This document shows, in pieces, positions 28,612 to 37,077 of a DNA stretch of 64,000 nt (the stretch's first letter is position 1; each line of letters begins with the position of its first letter). The translations under genes and the position numbers were made by a program. The DNA comes from Nesterenkonia xinjiangensis (GTDB taxonomy: Bacteria; Actinomycetota; Actinomycetes; Actinomycetales; Micrococcaceae): assembly GCF_013410745.1 (NCBI RefSeq), contig NZ_JACCFY010000001.1:2790001-2854000 (forward strand), read 5' to 3'. The notes under the pieces are model-generated. The model searched no databases. It saw nothing but the letters and a program-made list of their open reading frames with translations, and was not told the DNA's origin.

Positions 28612-29178
28612 TCAGGCCTTTCTCGACCGCAGATGTGTGAGTTCTGTCGCGAAGAGGGGGAGGTCCATGGTGTCATGGAGCGCTTGCGCGTACCCCTCCA
28701 AAGTCATCGATGGATTCTGCATCTGAGCGACGATGTCGAAGGTGATCTGGAGGACGTCATCAGGGTGCAGGTCCAGCTGGTCCAACAAGAAGTCGTCGGG
28801 TGTGCGGACGTCGATCTCGTAGGGCCCGACTGACGTGACGGGAAAGTCCTTGGTGTTCGACGTGACGATGAGTTCAGCGTTCGCTCGAATGGCTGCTGCG
28901 AGGACATGTCTGTCCTTCTCCTCGTTCGTCATGGCCGGGATCAGATTCGCGTAGTCCTCGACCATGGCATCGGGAAAGTGCTCCCGCATGGCTGAGACAC
29001 GTCGCCGTGCTGCTTCGGGGCTCAGCCTGAGCTGAGTGACGAGGTTCTTCTCCACTTCTTCGAGGATGTCCTGGGACCAGAGGAGGCGAAAGTGCCGCGC
29101 ATCGGCCATCCGCATCATCAGATCCGTCGTGGGCATGGGGATCAGTACACAGGCGTCGACGAGTACGGGGAGCGTCAC
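28612..29178 (-). CDS. PIN-domain toxin of a type II toxin-antitoxin pair
   Basis: A 188-residue PIN-like ribonuclease. The active-site acidic residues are D8 in PVLVDACVL, the conserved glutamate of the DILEEVEKNL helix, and the aspartates of NEEKDRHVLAAAI and VTSNTKDFP. It starts 4 nt after the antitoxin gene, so the two are translated from one message. The C-terminal ~60 residues after the PIN core are typical of the PF13470 group. Target RNA is unknown. Confidence 0.88.
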   Translation of the reverse strand: MTLPVLVDACVLIPMPTTDLMMRMADARHFRLLWSQDILEEVEKNLVTQLRLSPEAARRRVSAMREHFPDAMVEDYANLIPAMTNEEKDRHVLAAAIRANAELIVTSNTKDFPVTSVGPYEIDVRTPDDFLLDQLDLHPDDVLQITFDIVAQMQNPSMTLEGYAQALHDTMDLPLFATELTHLRSRKA

Positions 29179-29182
29179 CTCG

Positions 29183-29668
29183 TCACCTCGTGGAGGTCGA
29201 TGTCGTCGGCGTGAAGTAGGTGCCGTCGGCGGCTGCCTCTGCGGTCAACGCGTCAAGGGCCTGGCGTCGCTCCTGACGTGCTCTGTTCTCGTAGTCGATG
29301 AGGTCTTCCAGCTTCACGCGGCGATGCCGGCCAACCTTGGTGAACGGGATGTCGCCGTGTTCGAGCAGCTTCACGAGTGTCGGGCGCGAGATGCCGAGGT
29401 GATCGGCCGCCTGCTGGGTGGTCAACTGGGCATCGGTCGGCACGATGGAGACTCCACGTCCTGCAGACAGCGCGTCCACGATGAGGGTCAGCATGTCGTA
29501 CACCTCGGCAGGAATTTCCTGCCGTTCGCCGGTCGGGGATACGAGGCACGGTGCTTGCTGTCCGGCCGTTGACGGGGCGCGTTTGACGAACTGGGCAAGT
29601 TTCTGGATGTCGTCTTCGACAGCGGGATTCGGCGCTACGGTGGCTCGTTCGAGGGCTGGAGTCGTCAT
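29183..29668 (-). CDS. Excisionase-type HTH antitoxin
   Basis: A 161-residue DNA-binding protein. The MerR/Xis-like HTH is at about residues 80-130 (LTTQQAADHLGISRPTLVKL, then the wing GDIPFTKVGRHRRV). The N-terminal half is less conserved and the C-terminal tail, rich in Ala, Glu and Thr, likely wraps the PIN toxin. Two TTCGAA sites lie directly upstream, consistent with autoregulation. The -10-like box is only about 7 nt from the ATG, so the message is probably leaderless. Confidence 0.88.
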   Translation of the reverse strand: MTTPALERATVAPNPAVEDDIQKLAQFVKRAPSTAGQQAPCLVSPTGERQEIPAEVYDMLTLIVDALSAGRGVSIVPTDAQLTTQQAADHLGISRPTLVKLLEHGDIPFTKVGRHRRVKLEDLIDYENRARQERRQALDALTAEAAADGTYFTPTTSTSTR

Positions 29669-29674
29669 ACTCCC

Positions 29675-29702
29675 ATTCTATCCCGTATTCGAAATATTCG
29701 AA
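29675..29702 (-). promoter_or_regulatory. Antitoxin promoter with two TTCGAA operator sites
   Basis: TAGAAT on the minus strand (29680-29675) is a good -10. TATTCGAA occurs twice with 9-bp phasing (29686-29693 and 29695-29702) and overlaps the -35 position, so protein bound there would repress. Each TTCGAA is itself a palindrome. Confidence 0.6.
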
Positions 29703-29750
29703 ACACATGGGATGGCGATCGTTCTCAGCGCCATTGCACCGCGGCCGGCA

Positions 29751-29840
29751 CAGCATCGAGTGGCCATGAATCACGGTATCTGGGGTCCCGCACCGGCGTG
29801 TCCCAGGGCAAGTACAGGGATTCGTGGCCACTCGATGCTG
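29751..29840. repeat. 90-nt imperfect palindrome at the 3' end of the NUDIX gene
   Basis: Arms 29751-29773 and 29818-29840 are complementary at 21 of 23 positions. An inner CTGGGG/TCCCAG helix stacks below a 15-nt tip. It begins 1 nt after the NUDIX stop codon, so it may terminate that gene, but its size and internal gap also suit a small mobile palindrome. It is unrelated in sequence to the 62-nt family. Confidence 0.7.
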
Positions 29841-29841
29841 G

Positions 29842-30474
29842 TTACGGGGCGACGCCGCGCGGCTGGTCCGCCCACGGCGCCCGGGCGTCGCGGAGCCTGC
29901 CGGCACCGGTGCGCACCGCGTGCAGCGCCAGGATCCCAACGACGGCGGAGGGGTTGTGGATCCGTCCGGAGAGCACCGCATCCACCGCCTCGGCCAGGGG
30001 CACCCAGGTGGGCACGATCTCTGACTCCTCCGCCTCCCGGGCGTGCAGCTCGGCCTCCGGGACTGCGCTGAATCCCTGAGCCAGGTAGATGCGGATGGCC
30101 TCATCGGAGGCGCCGGGGCTGGTGTAGTAGTCCACCAAGGTGTGCCAGCTCTCGGCCCGCAGGTCTGCTTCCTCGAGCAGCTCCCGCTGGGCGGTCTCGA
30201 GCATGGGTTCACCCTCGACGTCGAGCAGCCCGGCGGGGACCTCCCACAGGTGCATGCGCACCGGGTGGCGGTACTGGCCGATCAACAGCACGCGGTCCTG
30301 CTCGTCCACCGGCAGCACGGCCACCGCCCCAAGATGCTTGAAGTAGGCCCGGCGCAGGGTCTGCTGCTCGGCTCCGAAGCGGAACGAGTCCTCGACCAGG
30401 GTGAACAGGCGGGCGTCATGGTGGATGACGGAGGTGTCGACCGGCTTGTGGGCGGGGGAGTCGTGGAGCGCCAT
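29842..30474 (-). CDS. NUDIX hydrolase, ADP-ribose pyrophosphatase-like
   Basis: A 210-residue NUDIX enzyme. The NUDIX box lies at about residues 82-104 (GLLDVEGEPMLETAQRELLE continuing EADL); the REL-x-EE core is intact, but Ala replaces the usual Gly of EEXG. The preceding LIGQYRHPVRMHLWEVPAG and the later YYTSPGASDE are typical of ADP-ribose pyrophosphatases, which hydrolyse ADP-ribose to AMP and ribose 5-phosphate. Its context does not indicate a pathway. Confidence 0.9.
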   Translation of the reverse strand: MALHDSPAHKPVDTSVIHHDARLFTLVEDSFRFGAEQQTLRRAYFKHLGAVAVLPVDEQDRVLLIGQYRHPVRMHLWEVPAGLLDVEGEPMLETAQRELLEEADLRAESWHTLVDYYTSPGASDEAIRIYLAQGFSAVPEAELHAREAEESEIVPTWVPLAEAVDAVLSGRIHNPSAVVGILALHAVRTGAGRLRDARAPWADQPRGVAP

Positions 30475-30511
30475 GGGGTCAGCCTAACCCTGGGCCGGAG
30501 GAGGCTGGTGA

Positions 30512-30541
30512 TGTCTGCTTGTATGTTGTGCACAGCAGACA
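30512..30541. promoter_or_regulatory. Perfect 8-bp inverted repeat upstream of the MFS gene
   Basis: TGTCTGCT (30512-30519) and AGCAGACA (30534-30541) are perfect reverse complements 22 bp centre to centre, about two helical turns, as in dimer operators. The repeat ends 15 nt before the MFS ATG and lies between the divergent NUDIX and MFS genes. Confidence 0.55.
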
Positions 30542-30556
30542 CGAGAGGCGGAGCAG

Positions 30557-31750
30557 ATGGCACAGCGGCAGCGCGGCGCAGCGGGGACGGGCTTCTGGAT
30601 CGTGGCTCTGCTGCTGTTCAGCGCAGGATGGGCCGCCAATCACTTCGCGTCGATGCTTCCGGTGCTGCGGGTGGAGGGCCCGTTGTCCGCGGTGGCGGTG
30701 AACGCCGCCTTCGGCATCTACGCAGTCGGCCTGCTGCCCGGGCTGCTGGGCGGCGGCGGTCTGGCAGACCGGATCGGACCCCGTCCTGTCGTCCTGGCAG
30801 GGGGCCTCACCGCGGCTCTGGGCAATCTGGTGATGATGTGCGGGTACACGGAGCCGTTCATCCTCACCGGCCGGCTCATCGTCGGCGTCGGGGTAGGCCT
30901 GGCCGTAAGCGCCGGCACCGCCTGGGCCGCGAATGTCCGCGGCATGAACGGCGCGGCGCTCGCCGGGCTGATCCTGACCTCAGGCTTTGCCGCCGGCCCG
31001 GTGATCACCGGGGCGCTCGCCGTCGTGTTCTCCGGCACGGCGCGGCTGACGGTCCCGTACGCGACGACGGCGGCGCTCTCACTCCTCGCGGTGGCCGCGG
31101 CGCTGCTCGCCGGGAAGGGGGCCGCCGCGCCCACACGGGGCGCTGAGGCCGGGGAACAGGCGAGGTCAGCCCCTGGGCCGCAGCGGAGTGCGTTCAGGGC
31201 ACTCTCTGCGGCGCTGCCGATGGCTCTGTGGGTGTTCTCCTGCGCCACCGTGGCGTTCGTCGTCCTGCCTGCGCGCCTGCCGGTCTCCGAGGAGCTGCGC
31301 ATGCTGCTGCCCGGGGCCGCGGCCGCCCTGGCGTTCAGCGCGGGGCTGGGACTGCAGGTGCTCGCCCGGCGAGGACGGTGGGGACCGGTGACCGGGGTGG
31401 CCGGGGCCCTGCTGGCCGGGATCGGGTTCACCTTGGTCGGGGTGGGCGGTCAGGCGCCGCCGGTGTGGCTGTTCATCGTGGCGATCCTCATCCTGGGTGC
31501 GGCCTATGGCCTGTGCCTGCGTGAGGGCCTGGTCGATGTGGATCGGCTGGCGCCGCCGGCGTCGCGGGGCCTGGTCATCGGTGTCTACTACACCTTCACC
31601 TATCTGGGCTTCGGACTGCCGGTGCTGCTGGAGGCCCTCGACCCTGCGCTGGGCCCCTCGCTGCCGCTGTTCGTGCTGGCGGGAGCTGCCGTCGTCGTCG
31701 CGATCCTGCGCACGGTGCATATGCGGTTCACGGATCACCTCACCCGGTAG
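30557..31750 (+). CDS. MFS transporter (cyanate-permease-like)
   Basis: A 397-residue transporter with about 12 membrane segments. The MFS loop motif after the second helix is GLADRIGPRPVVLAGG (about residues 73-88), and the general shape resembles the CynX/NimT group. No substrate can be assigned. GGCGGAG precedes the ATG. It is divergent from the NUDIX gene and convergent with the Rieske oxidoreductase gene, and a perfect operator-like inverted repeat sits in its promoter region. Confidence 0.88.
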   Translation: MAQRQRGAAGTGFWIVALLLFSAGWAANHFASMLPVLRVEGPLSAVAVNAAFGIYAVGLLPGLLGGGGLADRIGPRPVVLAGGLTAALGNLVMMCGYTEPFILTGRLIVGVGVGLAVSAGTAWAANVRGMNGAALAGLILTSGFAAGPVITGALAVVFSGTARLTVPYATTAALSLLAVAAALLAGKGAAAPTRGAEAGEQARSAPGPQRSAFRALSAALPMALWVFSCATVAFVVLPARLPVSEELRMLLPGAAAALAFSAGLGLQVLARRGRWGPVTGVAGALLAGIGFTLVGVGGQAPPVWLFIVAILILGAAYGLCLREGLVDVDRLAPPASRGLVIGVYYTFTYLGFGLPVLLEALDPALGPSLPLFVLAGAAVVVAILRTVHMRFTDHLTR

Positions 31751-31773
31751 GCGGGACTTCGGCGGGAGCGGTG

Positions 31774-33279
31774 TCACTCTTCGTCGTGGGGACGGCTGAG
31801 GTCGTGAAGCGCCGGGCCCTCGAGCCGTGTGCCGTCGGGGGCGAAGCGGGAGGCGTGCAGCGGGCAGTCCCAGGTGTGCTCGGCGTCGTTCCAGCGCAGG
31901 ATCCCGCCCATATGCGGGCAGATGGCGGAGACCGCGCAGGTGGTGCCCTCCACGGTGGAGACGCCCAGCGGCCGGCCGTGACGCTGCCCCACCACGCCCT
32001 GGCGCTCCGCGGGGGCGTCATGGGGCAGGGAGGTCAGCTCGGCCGAGGCCCAGCCGGTGGCCATGTGCATGCCCGTGGAGAGATTGTCCTTGAAGCCGGT
32101 GGCGACGTCGGCGGCACTGGTGACGCGCTCGCTCAACGCCTCCGCCCAGCTGGGGGAGTGTCCGTGGATCTGGGAGGTGATGGCCAGCGCGGCGGCGACC
32201 CCGTTGGTCATGCCCCATTTGTTGAACCCGGTGGCGAAGAAGACCGTGCCCTCGCTGTGGGGGAGCGTACCGAGGAGTGGGAGCTGGTGGATGCTGCGGT
32301 AATCCTGGGCGGACCACGCGTGGGTGCGCTCGGCACCCGGGAAGTGCTCCCGGGCCCAGGTCTCGAGATCTGCGACGGCGCCGGAGTGGGACGTCGCCCG
32401 GCCGACGGAGTGGTCATTGCCACCGATGAGCAGCAGCTCGCTCCCGTCGGCTGCCGGCACACTGCGCAGGGTGCGATCCGGGGAGTCGACGCTGAGGTAC
32501 ATCCCCTGCACAGGGGAGGACCCCTCGGGCAGCCGGAAGGTCAGCGCGTAGGAGCGATGGGCGGAGAGCGTGGCGAAGTGCCCGCCTCGGTCCAGCACGG
32601 GCACCCCGGTGGCCAGCACCAGGTGGTCGGCCTCGACGTCGCCGGCGCTGGTCTGCACCGTCAGCGACCGGTGGTGGTCGGCTCCGGTGACCCGGACGCC
32701 TTCGATCAGCTCACCATCCCGATCGATGAGCTCATTCGCCAGGGTCTGCAGCACCGGCATCGGGTGGAACTGGGCCTGATCGGGCATTCGGATCGCCCCG
32801 GCCACCTCGAACGGCAGCTCGGTGGCATCGGCCCACTGGGCATCCAGACCGGCGGTCTGGCAGGCCTCCAGCTCCCGACGGAGGGTGGCGACGCCGTCCT
32901 CGGTGGTGGCGTAGGTGAACGCGTCCCGCCGCTGGTAGGAGACCTTGTGCTCGTCCAGGTGGCGCAGCAGCCAGGCCTGACCCTCCCGATTGGCCTCCAC
33001 ATACGCGCGCAGGATGTCATCCGCCTGGTGCTCCCGGATGCCCGAGAGCACGCTGCCCTGCAGCAGGGAGAGCTTGGCGGTGGTGTTCCCGGTGGCCACC
33101 GCGCCCACCGAGCGGGCCTCCAACACGGCCACGCGCTTGCCGGCCCGGGCCAGCAGCACCGCAGTGGTCAGCCCAGTCAGGCCCGCCCCGGCGACGACGA
33201 CGTCATAGCGGTCCCGGGAGATGAACCCGGTGTTGGTCGGTGTGATGGTGGGGGAGGTGTCGAGCCAATAGGAACGCAT
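31774..33279 (-). CDS. FAD-dependent oxidoreductase with C-terminal Rieske domain
   Basis: A 501-residue fusion. The N-terminal DAO-type flavoprotein starts with the dinucleotide motif VVVAGAGLTGLTTAVLLARA (about residues 27-46). The C-terminal Rieske [2Fe-2S] domain (about 420-501) has its ligands in CPH and CPLHASRF. This architecture is widespread, including in halophiles and Actinobacteria, as glycine/D-amino-acid oxidase-like proteins of unknown substrate. ATG 33279 has GGAGG upstream; an in-frame upstream ATG exists at 33339. The accessory island begins just upstream of its 5' end. Confidence 0.9.
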   Translation of the reverse strand: MRSYWLDTSPTITPTNTGFISRDRYDVVVAGAGLTGLTTAVLLARAGKRVAVLEARSVGAVATGNTTAKLSLLQGSVLSGIREHQADDILRAYVEANREGQAWLLRHLDEHKVSYQRRDAFTYATTEDGVATLRRELEACQTAGLDAQWADATELPFEVAGAIRMPDQAQFHPMPVLQTLANELIDRDGELIEGVRVTGADHHRSLTVQTSAGDVEADHLVLATGVPVLDRGGHFATLSAHRSYALTFRLPEGSSPVQGMYLSVDSPDRTLRSVPAADGSELLLIGGNDHSVGRATSHSGAVADLETWAREHFPGAERTHAWSAQDYRSIHQLPLLGTLPHSEGTVFFATGFNKWGMTNGVAAALAITSQIHGHSPSWAEALSERVTSAADVATGFKDNLSTGMHMATGWASAELTSLPHDAPAERQGVVGQRHGRPLGVSTVEGTTCAVSAICPHMGGILRWNDAEHTWDCPLHASRFAPDGTRLEGPALHDLSRPHDEE

Positions 33280-33426
33280 GGAATCCTCCGCGCAGCCGGG
33301 TGCGATGGTCTGGTGCCCATCCTGGTGTCGGCACCACATCGGCGTCCAGAGCTGAGGCGCGGCAGCTCCTCGAACGCCCTCAGGAACGTTGGCCCCGGGC
33401 TTGAGGACTGAAGGAGGACTGATAGC

Positions 33427-33753
33427 GTGAGCAACGTGGAAGACGCGTTGTCAGAACTGCGAAATTTCGTCCAAGAACGTGAATGGGCACAGTTCCATTC
33501 GCCGGAGAACCTGGCCAAGAGCATCGCCATCGAGTCAGGCGAACTGTTGGAGTGTTTCCAATGGTCCGGGGAAACTGGCGACGCGGAGCGTGTCCAAAGC
33601 GAACTGGCCGACGTCCTGACCTACTGCCTCCTGCTCGCCGACAGGCTGGGTGCGAACCCCGAGGAACTTGTTCTGCAGAAGTTGCAGCACACGCGGACGA
33701 AGTATCCCGTGGACAAGGCGAGAGGCCGGAGCACGAAGTATGACCGGCTTTAG
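33427..33753 (+). CDS. MazG-like nucleotide pyrophosphohydrolase
   Basis: A 108-residue all-alpha NTP pyrophosphatase of the MazG/RS21-C6 type, which hydrolyses (d)NTPs to monophosphates. The metal-binding pattern E-x-x-E ... E-x-x-D is ESGELLE at about residues 36-42 and SELADVL at about 59-65. The start is GTG 33427. Its end overlaps the start of the GIY-YIG/DUF2075 gene by 14 nt, implying tight coupling. Small MazG proteins in such settings can cleanse or deplete nucleotide pools. Confidence 0.88.
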   Translation: MSNVEDALSELRNFVQEREWAQFHSPENLAKSIAIESGELLECFQWSGETGDAERVQSELADVLTYCLLLADRLGANPEELVLQKLQHTRTKYPVDKARGRSTKYDRL

Positions 33754-35560
33754 CATCGAGACGATCAGCCTGAACAGTCCGCCGCCGGCGGAGCCCGAGT
33801 CCCGACTGCACAATTGGCCCGTCGTTTACACACTCGATGACGGCCACGAGATATACGTCGGGGAGACCCTCAGTGCGATCAAGCGTCTCCGCCAGCATCG
33901 CGACAGTGAGACGAAGAATCACCTCCACGCCGTGCGCGTGGTGCTGCATGAGCGCTTCAACAAGTCCGCCGCTCTGGACCTGGAGAGTTTTCTGATCCGA
34001 TTGTTCGCGGGAGACGGCAAGTACCGGCTGCTGAACCGAAACCACGGAATCGTCGATGCCGACTACCATGATCGCGCAGTCCGTCGAGGCGATTTCGAGG
34101 AGATCTTCTCGACGCTGCGGGACCAGGGCCTCTTCGAGCGGTCGATACCTGAGATCGAGCAGTCCGACCTGTTCAAGCTGTCCCCGTTCAAAACGCTCAC
34201 ACCCGAGCAGGCGCTCGCCGTTGAGGATGTCCTGAGGAGCCTGGGTGCTACCTGGGACGCGGGGCCAGGGGTACCGAGGTCGATCGTTGTGGAAGGTGAC
34301 CCCGGGACCGGGAAGACGATCGTCGCGGTCTACCTCATGAAGCTGCTTCAAGACTTGGCGACTGTGACGGACGAGGAGATGGCCGAGGACATCGATCCCG
34401 ATGGCCGATTCGCCGAGTTCTTCACCCCGAGCTTCCGGGCCAATGTGAGCACGGGCGATGTAGGACTGGTCGTCCCACAACAGTCGTTGCGAGAATCGAT
34501 CCGTCGAGTCTTCGGACAGACGAAGCAGCTGTCCCCGGACATGGTGGTCGACCCGTTCGCAGTCGGTGCCGGTGACAAGCACTATTCAGTCTTGATCGTG
34601 GATGAGGTCCACCGCCTCAACCATCGGGCCAACCAGCCGTCGGCTCGTCAGAACACCAGATTCCGGGAGATCAACGAGCGCCTCTTCGGAGCAGATGCCC
34701 CTGACCTCACTCAGCTGGACTGGATCATCGCGAAGAGCGACACACAGGTTCTTCTCGTCGATCCAGAACAGAGCGTGCGTCCAGCCGATCTGCCGCGGTC
34801 CGTCCTCGACGAAGTGATCTCTCGATCAGGGGCGGTAGGGCACCACCACACGCTGGCCTCGCAGCTGCGCCTGCGGGCTGGAGACGGTTACATCCCCCAC
34901 GTGCGAGCGCTTCTCCAGGGGCGAGCAACGGCTCCTGCGGAGGTCGGCGAGTACGAATTCCTCATGTTCTCGGACGTCAGTGCCATGCACCGCCGAATCA
35001 AGGAGCTGGATGCAGTCCATGGCCTGGCCCGGCTTGCTGCTGGATTCGCATGGCCATGGGCGAGCAAAGAGGACAAGTCTGCCTACGACATCCACCTCGA
35101 TGGCTGTTCGCTGCGTTGGAACTCAAAGGACACAGACTGGGTGAATGCGCCGAAGTCGTTGCACGAGGTCGGATCCATCCACACACTCCAGGGCTACGAC
35201 CTCAACTACGCCGGAGTGATCATCGGACCGGATCTGCGCTATGACGAGGAGAGTGGCGAAGTGAAGTTCGACAGATCGAACTACTTCGACAAGCGTGGGA
35301 AGCAGAACAATCCGAGCCGGGGAATCGTCTATAGCGATGAGGACATCCGGGAGTACGTCCTCAACATCTATCGGGTCCTCATGACGCGCGGAATCCGAGG
35401 GACCTTCGTCTACGTGTGTGATCCCGCTCTGCGGCGATACTTCAGCCGGTTCATTCCGGATGCAGAAGGCATCCCGGCTCCCGCAGATCTCACGTGTAAC
35501 GAAGCGGTTGGAACTGAATATCACGCTCTCCATAATGACTCGCACCAACGGCGGAACTGA
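33740..35560 (+). CDS. GIY-YIG / DUF2075 helicase-like NTPase fusion
   Basis: A 606-residue protein. The N-terminal ~100 residues form a GIY-YIG-like nuclease module: VVYTLDDGHEIYVGET (28-43), a basic helix AIKRLRQHR (46-54) and a conserved acidic helix LESFLIRLF (81-89). A DUF2075 (Schlafen-like superfamily 1) NTPase follows, with Walker A GDPGTGKT at 186-193 and Walker B LIVDEVHRL near 285-293, and the late motif VGSIHTLQGYDLNYAGVIIG. ATG 33740 lies inside the mazG-like gene, 14 nt before its end. Decayed IS DNA begins 12 nt after the stop. A role in defence is inferred from nuclease plus NTPase plus MazG. Confidence 0.85.
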   Translation: MTGFSIETISLNSPPPAEPESRLHNWPVVYTLDDGHEIYVGETLSAIKRLRQHRDSETKNHLHAVRVVLHERFNKSAALDLESFLIRLFAGDGKYRLLNRNHGIVDADYHDRAVRRGDFEEIFSTLRDQGLFERSIPEIEQSDLFKLSPFKTLTPEQALAVEDVLRSLGATWDAGPGVPRSIVVEGDPGTGKTIVAVYLMKLLQDLATVTDEEMAEDIDPDGRFAEFFTPSFRANVSTGDVGLVVPQQSLRESIRRVFGQTKQLSPDMVVDPFAVGAGDKHYSVLIVDEVHRLNHRANQPSARQNTRFREINERLFGADAPDLTQLDWIIAKSDTQVLLVDPEQSVRPADLPRSVLDEVISRSGAVGHHHTLASQLRLRAGDGYIPHVRALLQGRATAPAEVGEYEFLMFSDVSAMHRRIKELDAVHGLARLAAGFAWPWASKEDKSAYDIHLDGCSLRWNSKDTDWVNAPKSLHEVGSIHTLQGYDLNYAGVIIGPDLRYDEESGEVKFDRSNYFDKRGKQNNPSRGIVYSDEDIREYVLNIYRVLMTRGIRGTFVYVCDPALRRYFSRFIPDAEGIPAPADLTCNEAVGTEYHALHNDSHQRRN

Positions 35561-35572
35561 ACGTGTCGAGTG

Positions 35573-36440
35573 TCAGGTAGTGCCAGGTAGGGCGACTCCT
35601 GCAAGTTGTCGTAGCCACAAGACGATGCCTGCGATGATGACTTCAGAGATGTAGTCCGCCGCGCGTCTGCGTACCTGGTGGCTAGTCCGCGGAAATGTCT
35701 GAGGCAGCCGAACCACCTCTCAATGACATTCCGGCCCCTAAAGGACTCCGGACTGAACGCTGATGGCCTGCCAGCGGATGCCCGCTTGGCTTTTCGGCCG
35801 ATATGCTGATCAACACGTTCAGGGCTAATGAAGCGGATCCTGTGGGCTCCTAACGCCGACCGGGTCGGGGGATGCGAGTCTGCCTTGTCCATGATGACCT
35901 CATCGGGATTCATCCGTGGCCGCCCCGGGCCATCGCGCCTATACGGACCTGCTCGAGTAGCGGGATCAGTTGCGGTTACCCCTGCCTGGCCGGTAGTGAA
36001 GATGATGCTGTTCGGCAGTCCACGCGAGCCGGCGGCCGGGTGATTGTGGAAGTCAGTCCTTCTCGAGAGCGACCTGTGTATTCTCCTGCCAGGGGGGGGG
36101 GTGCTTCTGACGGGCTGCCCGTTATCGCGGTCCCAGCACCATGCAATTGAACTTACACTGCGGAGGCTCCGACACTGATGACCCATTCGATGCCGCTGAC
36201 GGCGTCCTCATCGACCATGACGTGCTCGAGGGTCTTCTTCCCAGTTCCACCGCTCGCCCAGATCCGTCGCAGTAGGGGCGAGTTCCCGGCTCGTTGCGTC
36301 CGGGCGGGTTTCGCTACGGTGCGCCGTTGTGGAGCTTCCAAAGGATGCGATTGATGACTGGGTGGTGTTCCCGCCATCTGCGGCACCCGCCATTGATAGG
36401 CAGCAGTTCGATACGTTCCCGGGCTTTATTAGGGATCTCT
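35573..36440 (-). pseudogene. Decayed IS5-family transposase
   Basis: The minus strand carries the parts of an IS5/IS427-type transposase in order, in shifting frames. Near 36340-36400: RRWREHHPVINRILWKLHNG, then a stop where Trp of APW is expected. Near 36190-36240: LEHVMVDEDAVSGIEWVIS. Near 35690-35960: GRPRMNPDEVIMDKADSHPP and GRNVIERWFGCLRHFRGLAT. Near 35573-35670, in another frame: DYISEVIIAGIVLWLRQLAG. A run of ten G (36092-36101) lies inside. At least one stop and two frameshifts make it non-functional. I cannot define terminal repeats. Confidence 0.85.
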
Positions 36441-37077
36441 CAACGACAACATATGCACCGCGACCAACAAGTTGCTGCGCGAGCTAACAGTGCTCAGGTC
36501 GAGGTCCGTCAGGACGGTCTCAAGGAACACGGCCTGAACCTTCAGCAGTTTCGCCCCGGACCCAGAGCTCAGTGGGGCATTCGATCTGGAAGCACTCGCA
36601 CCAACTTCCGGAGCACGCTGGCTCGCGTTGAGCCCTTTGGGCTCCGCAGCTCTGGGCGACGGGTCGTCTTGGCGGCCTCTGCATTGTTCGAGGCGTCGGC
36701 TGGTGGCCACCAGATCCAGCTGGCCCGCCATCGTGAGGCCACCGATGCAAAGGGTAGTGAACGTAGGGTTGGAGGGGACGAAGTCTTCCAGATGGGTGTG
36801 GTAGGAACTTTCCTCTTCCGGACACCTCGACGTCCAAGTGTCCACCTCCACCCTGTAAGATTTTCATCCTCATCCGCGATGAACCATGGGACTCGCCACC
36901 GGGAGAACGGGTGATTGGCGGACTCAACAACGACTTCTCAGGAGCAACAGCGATCTGACAACGGTAGAGTACGAGCAGTTCCACTGGGCTACCTGGGACA
37001 GCAGATCTCGCCTCATAGGACAGCTGCACGTAACCTGTGGCGTTTCAATATACCGACGTACGTACTACTCTCAGAGT
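36441..37077. other. 637-nt stretch without a recognisable gene
   Basis: Several overlapping open frames exist on both strands but none has a ribosome site, codon pattern or family resemblance that I can support. It lies between the IS5 relic and the Sll1717-type ATPase gene and probably contains the ATPase promoter (TATACC at about 37051 is a possible -10) and relics of earlier insertions. Confidence 0.5.

Noticed and set aside
36429-36914. Open frames on both strands between the IS5 relic and the ATPase gene
   Set aside because: No ribosome site, no family resemblance, and conflicting frames; probably relic DNA.
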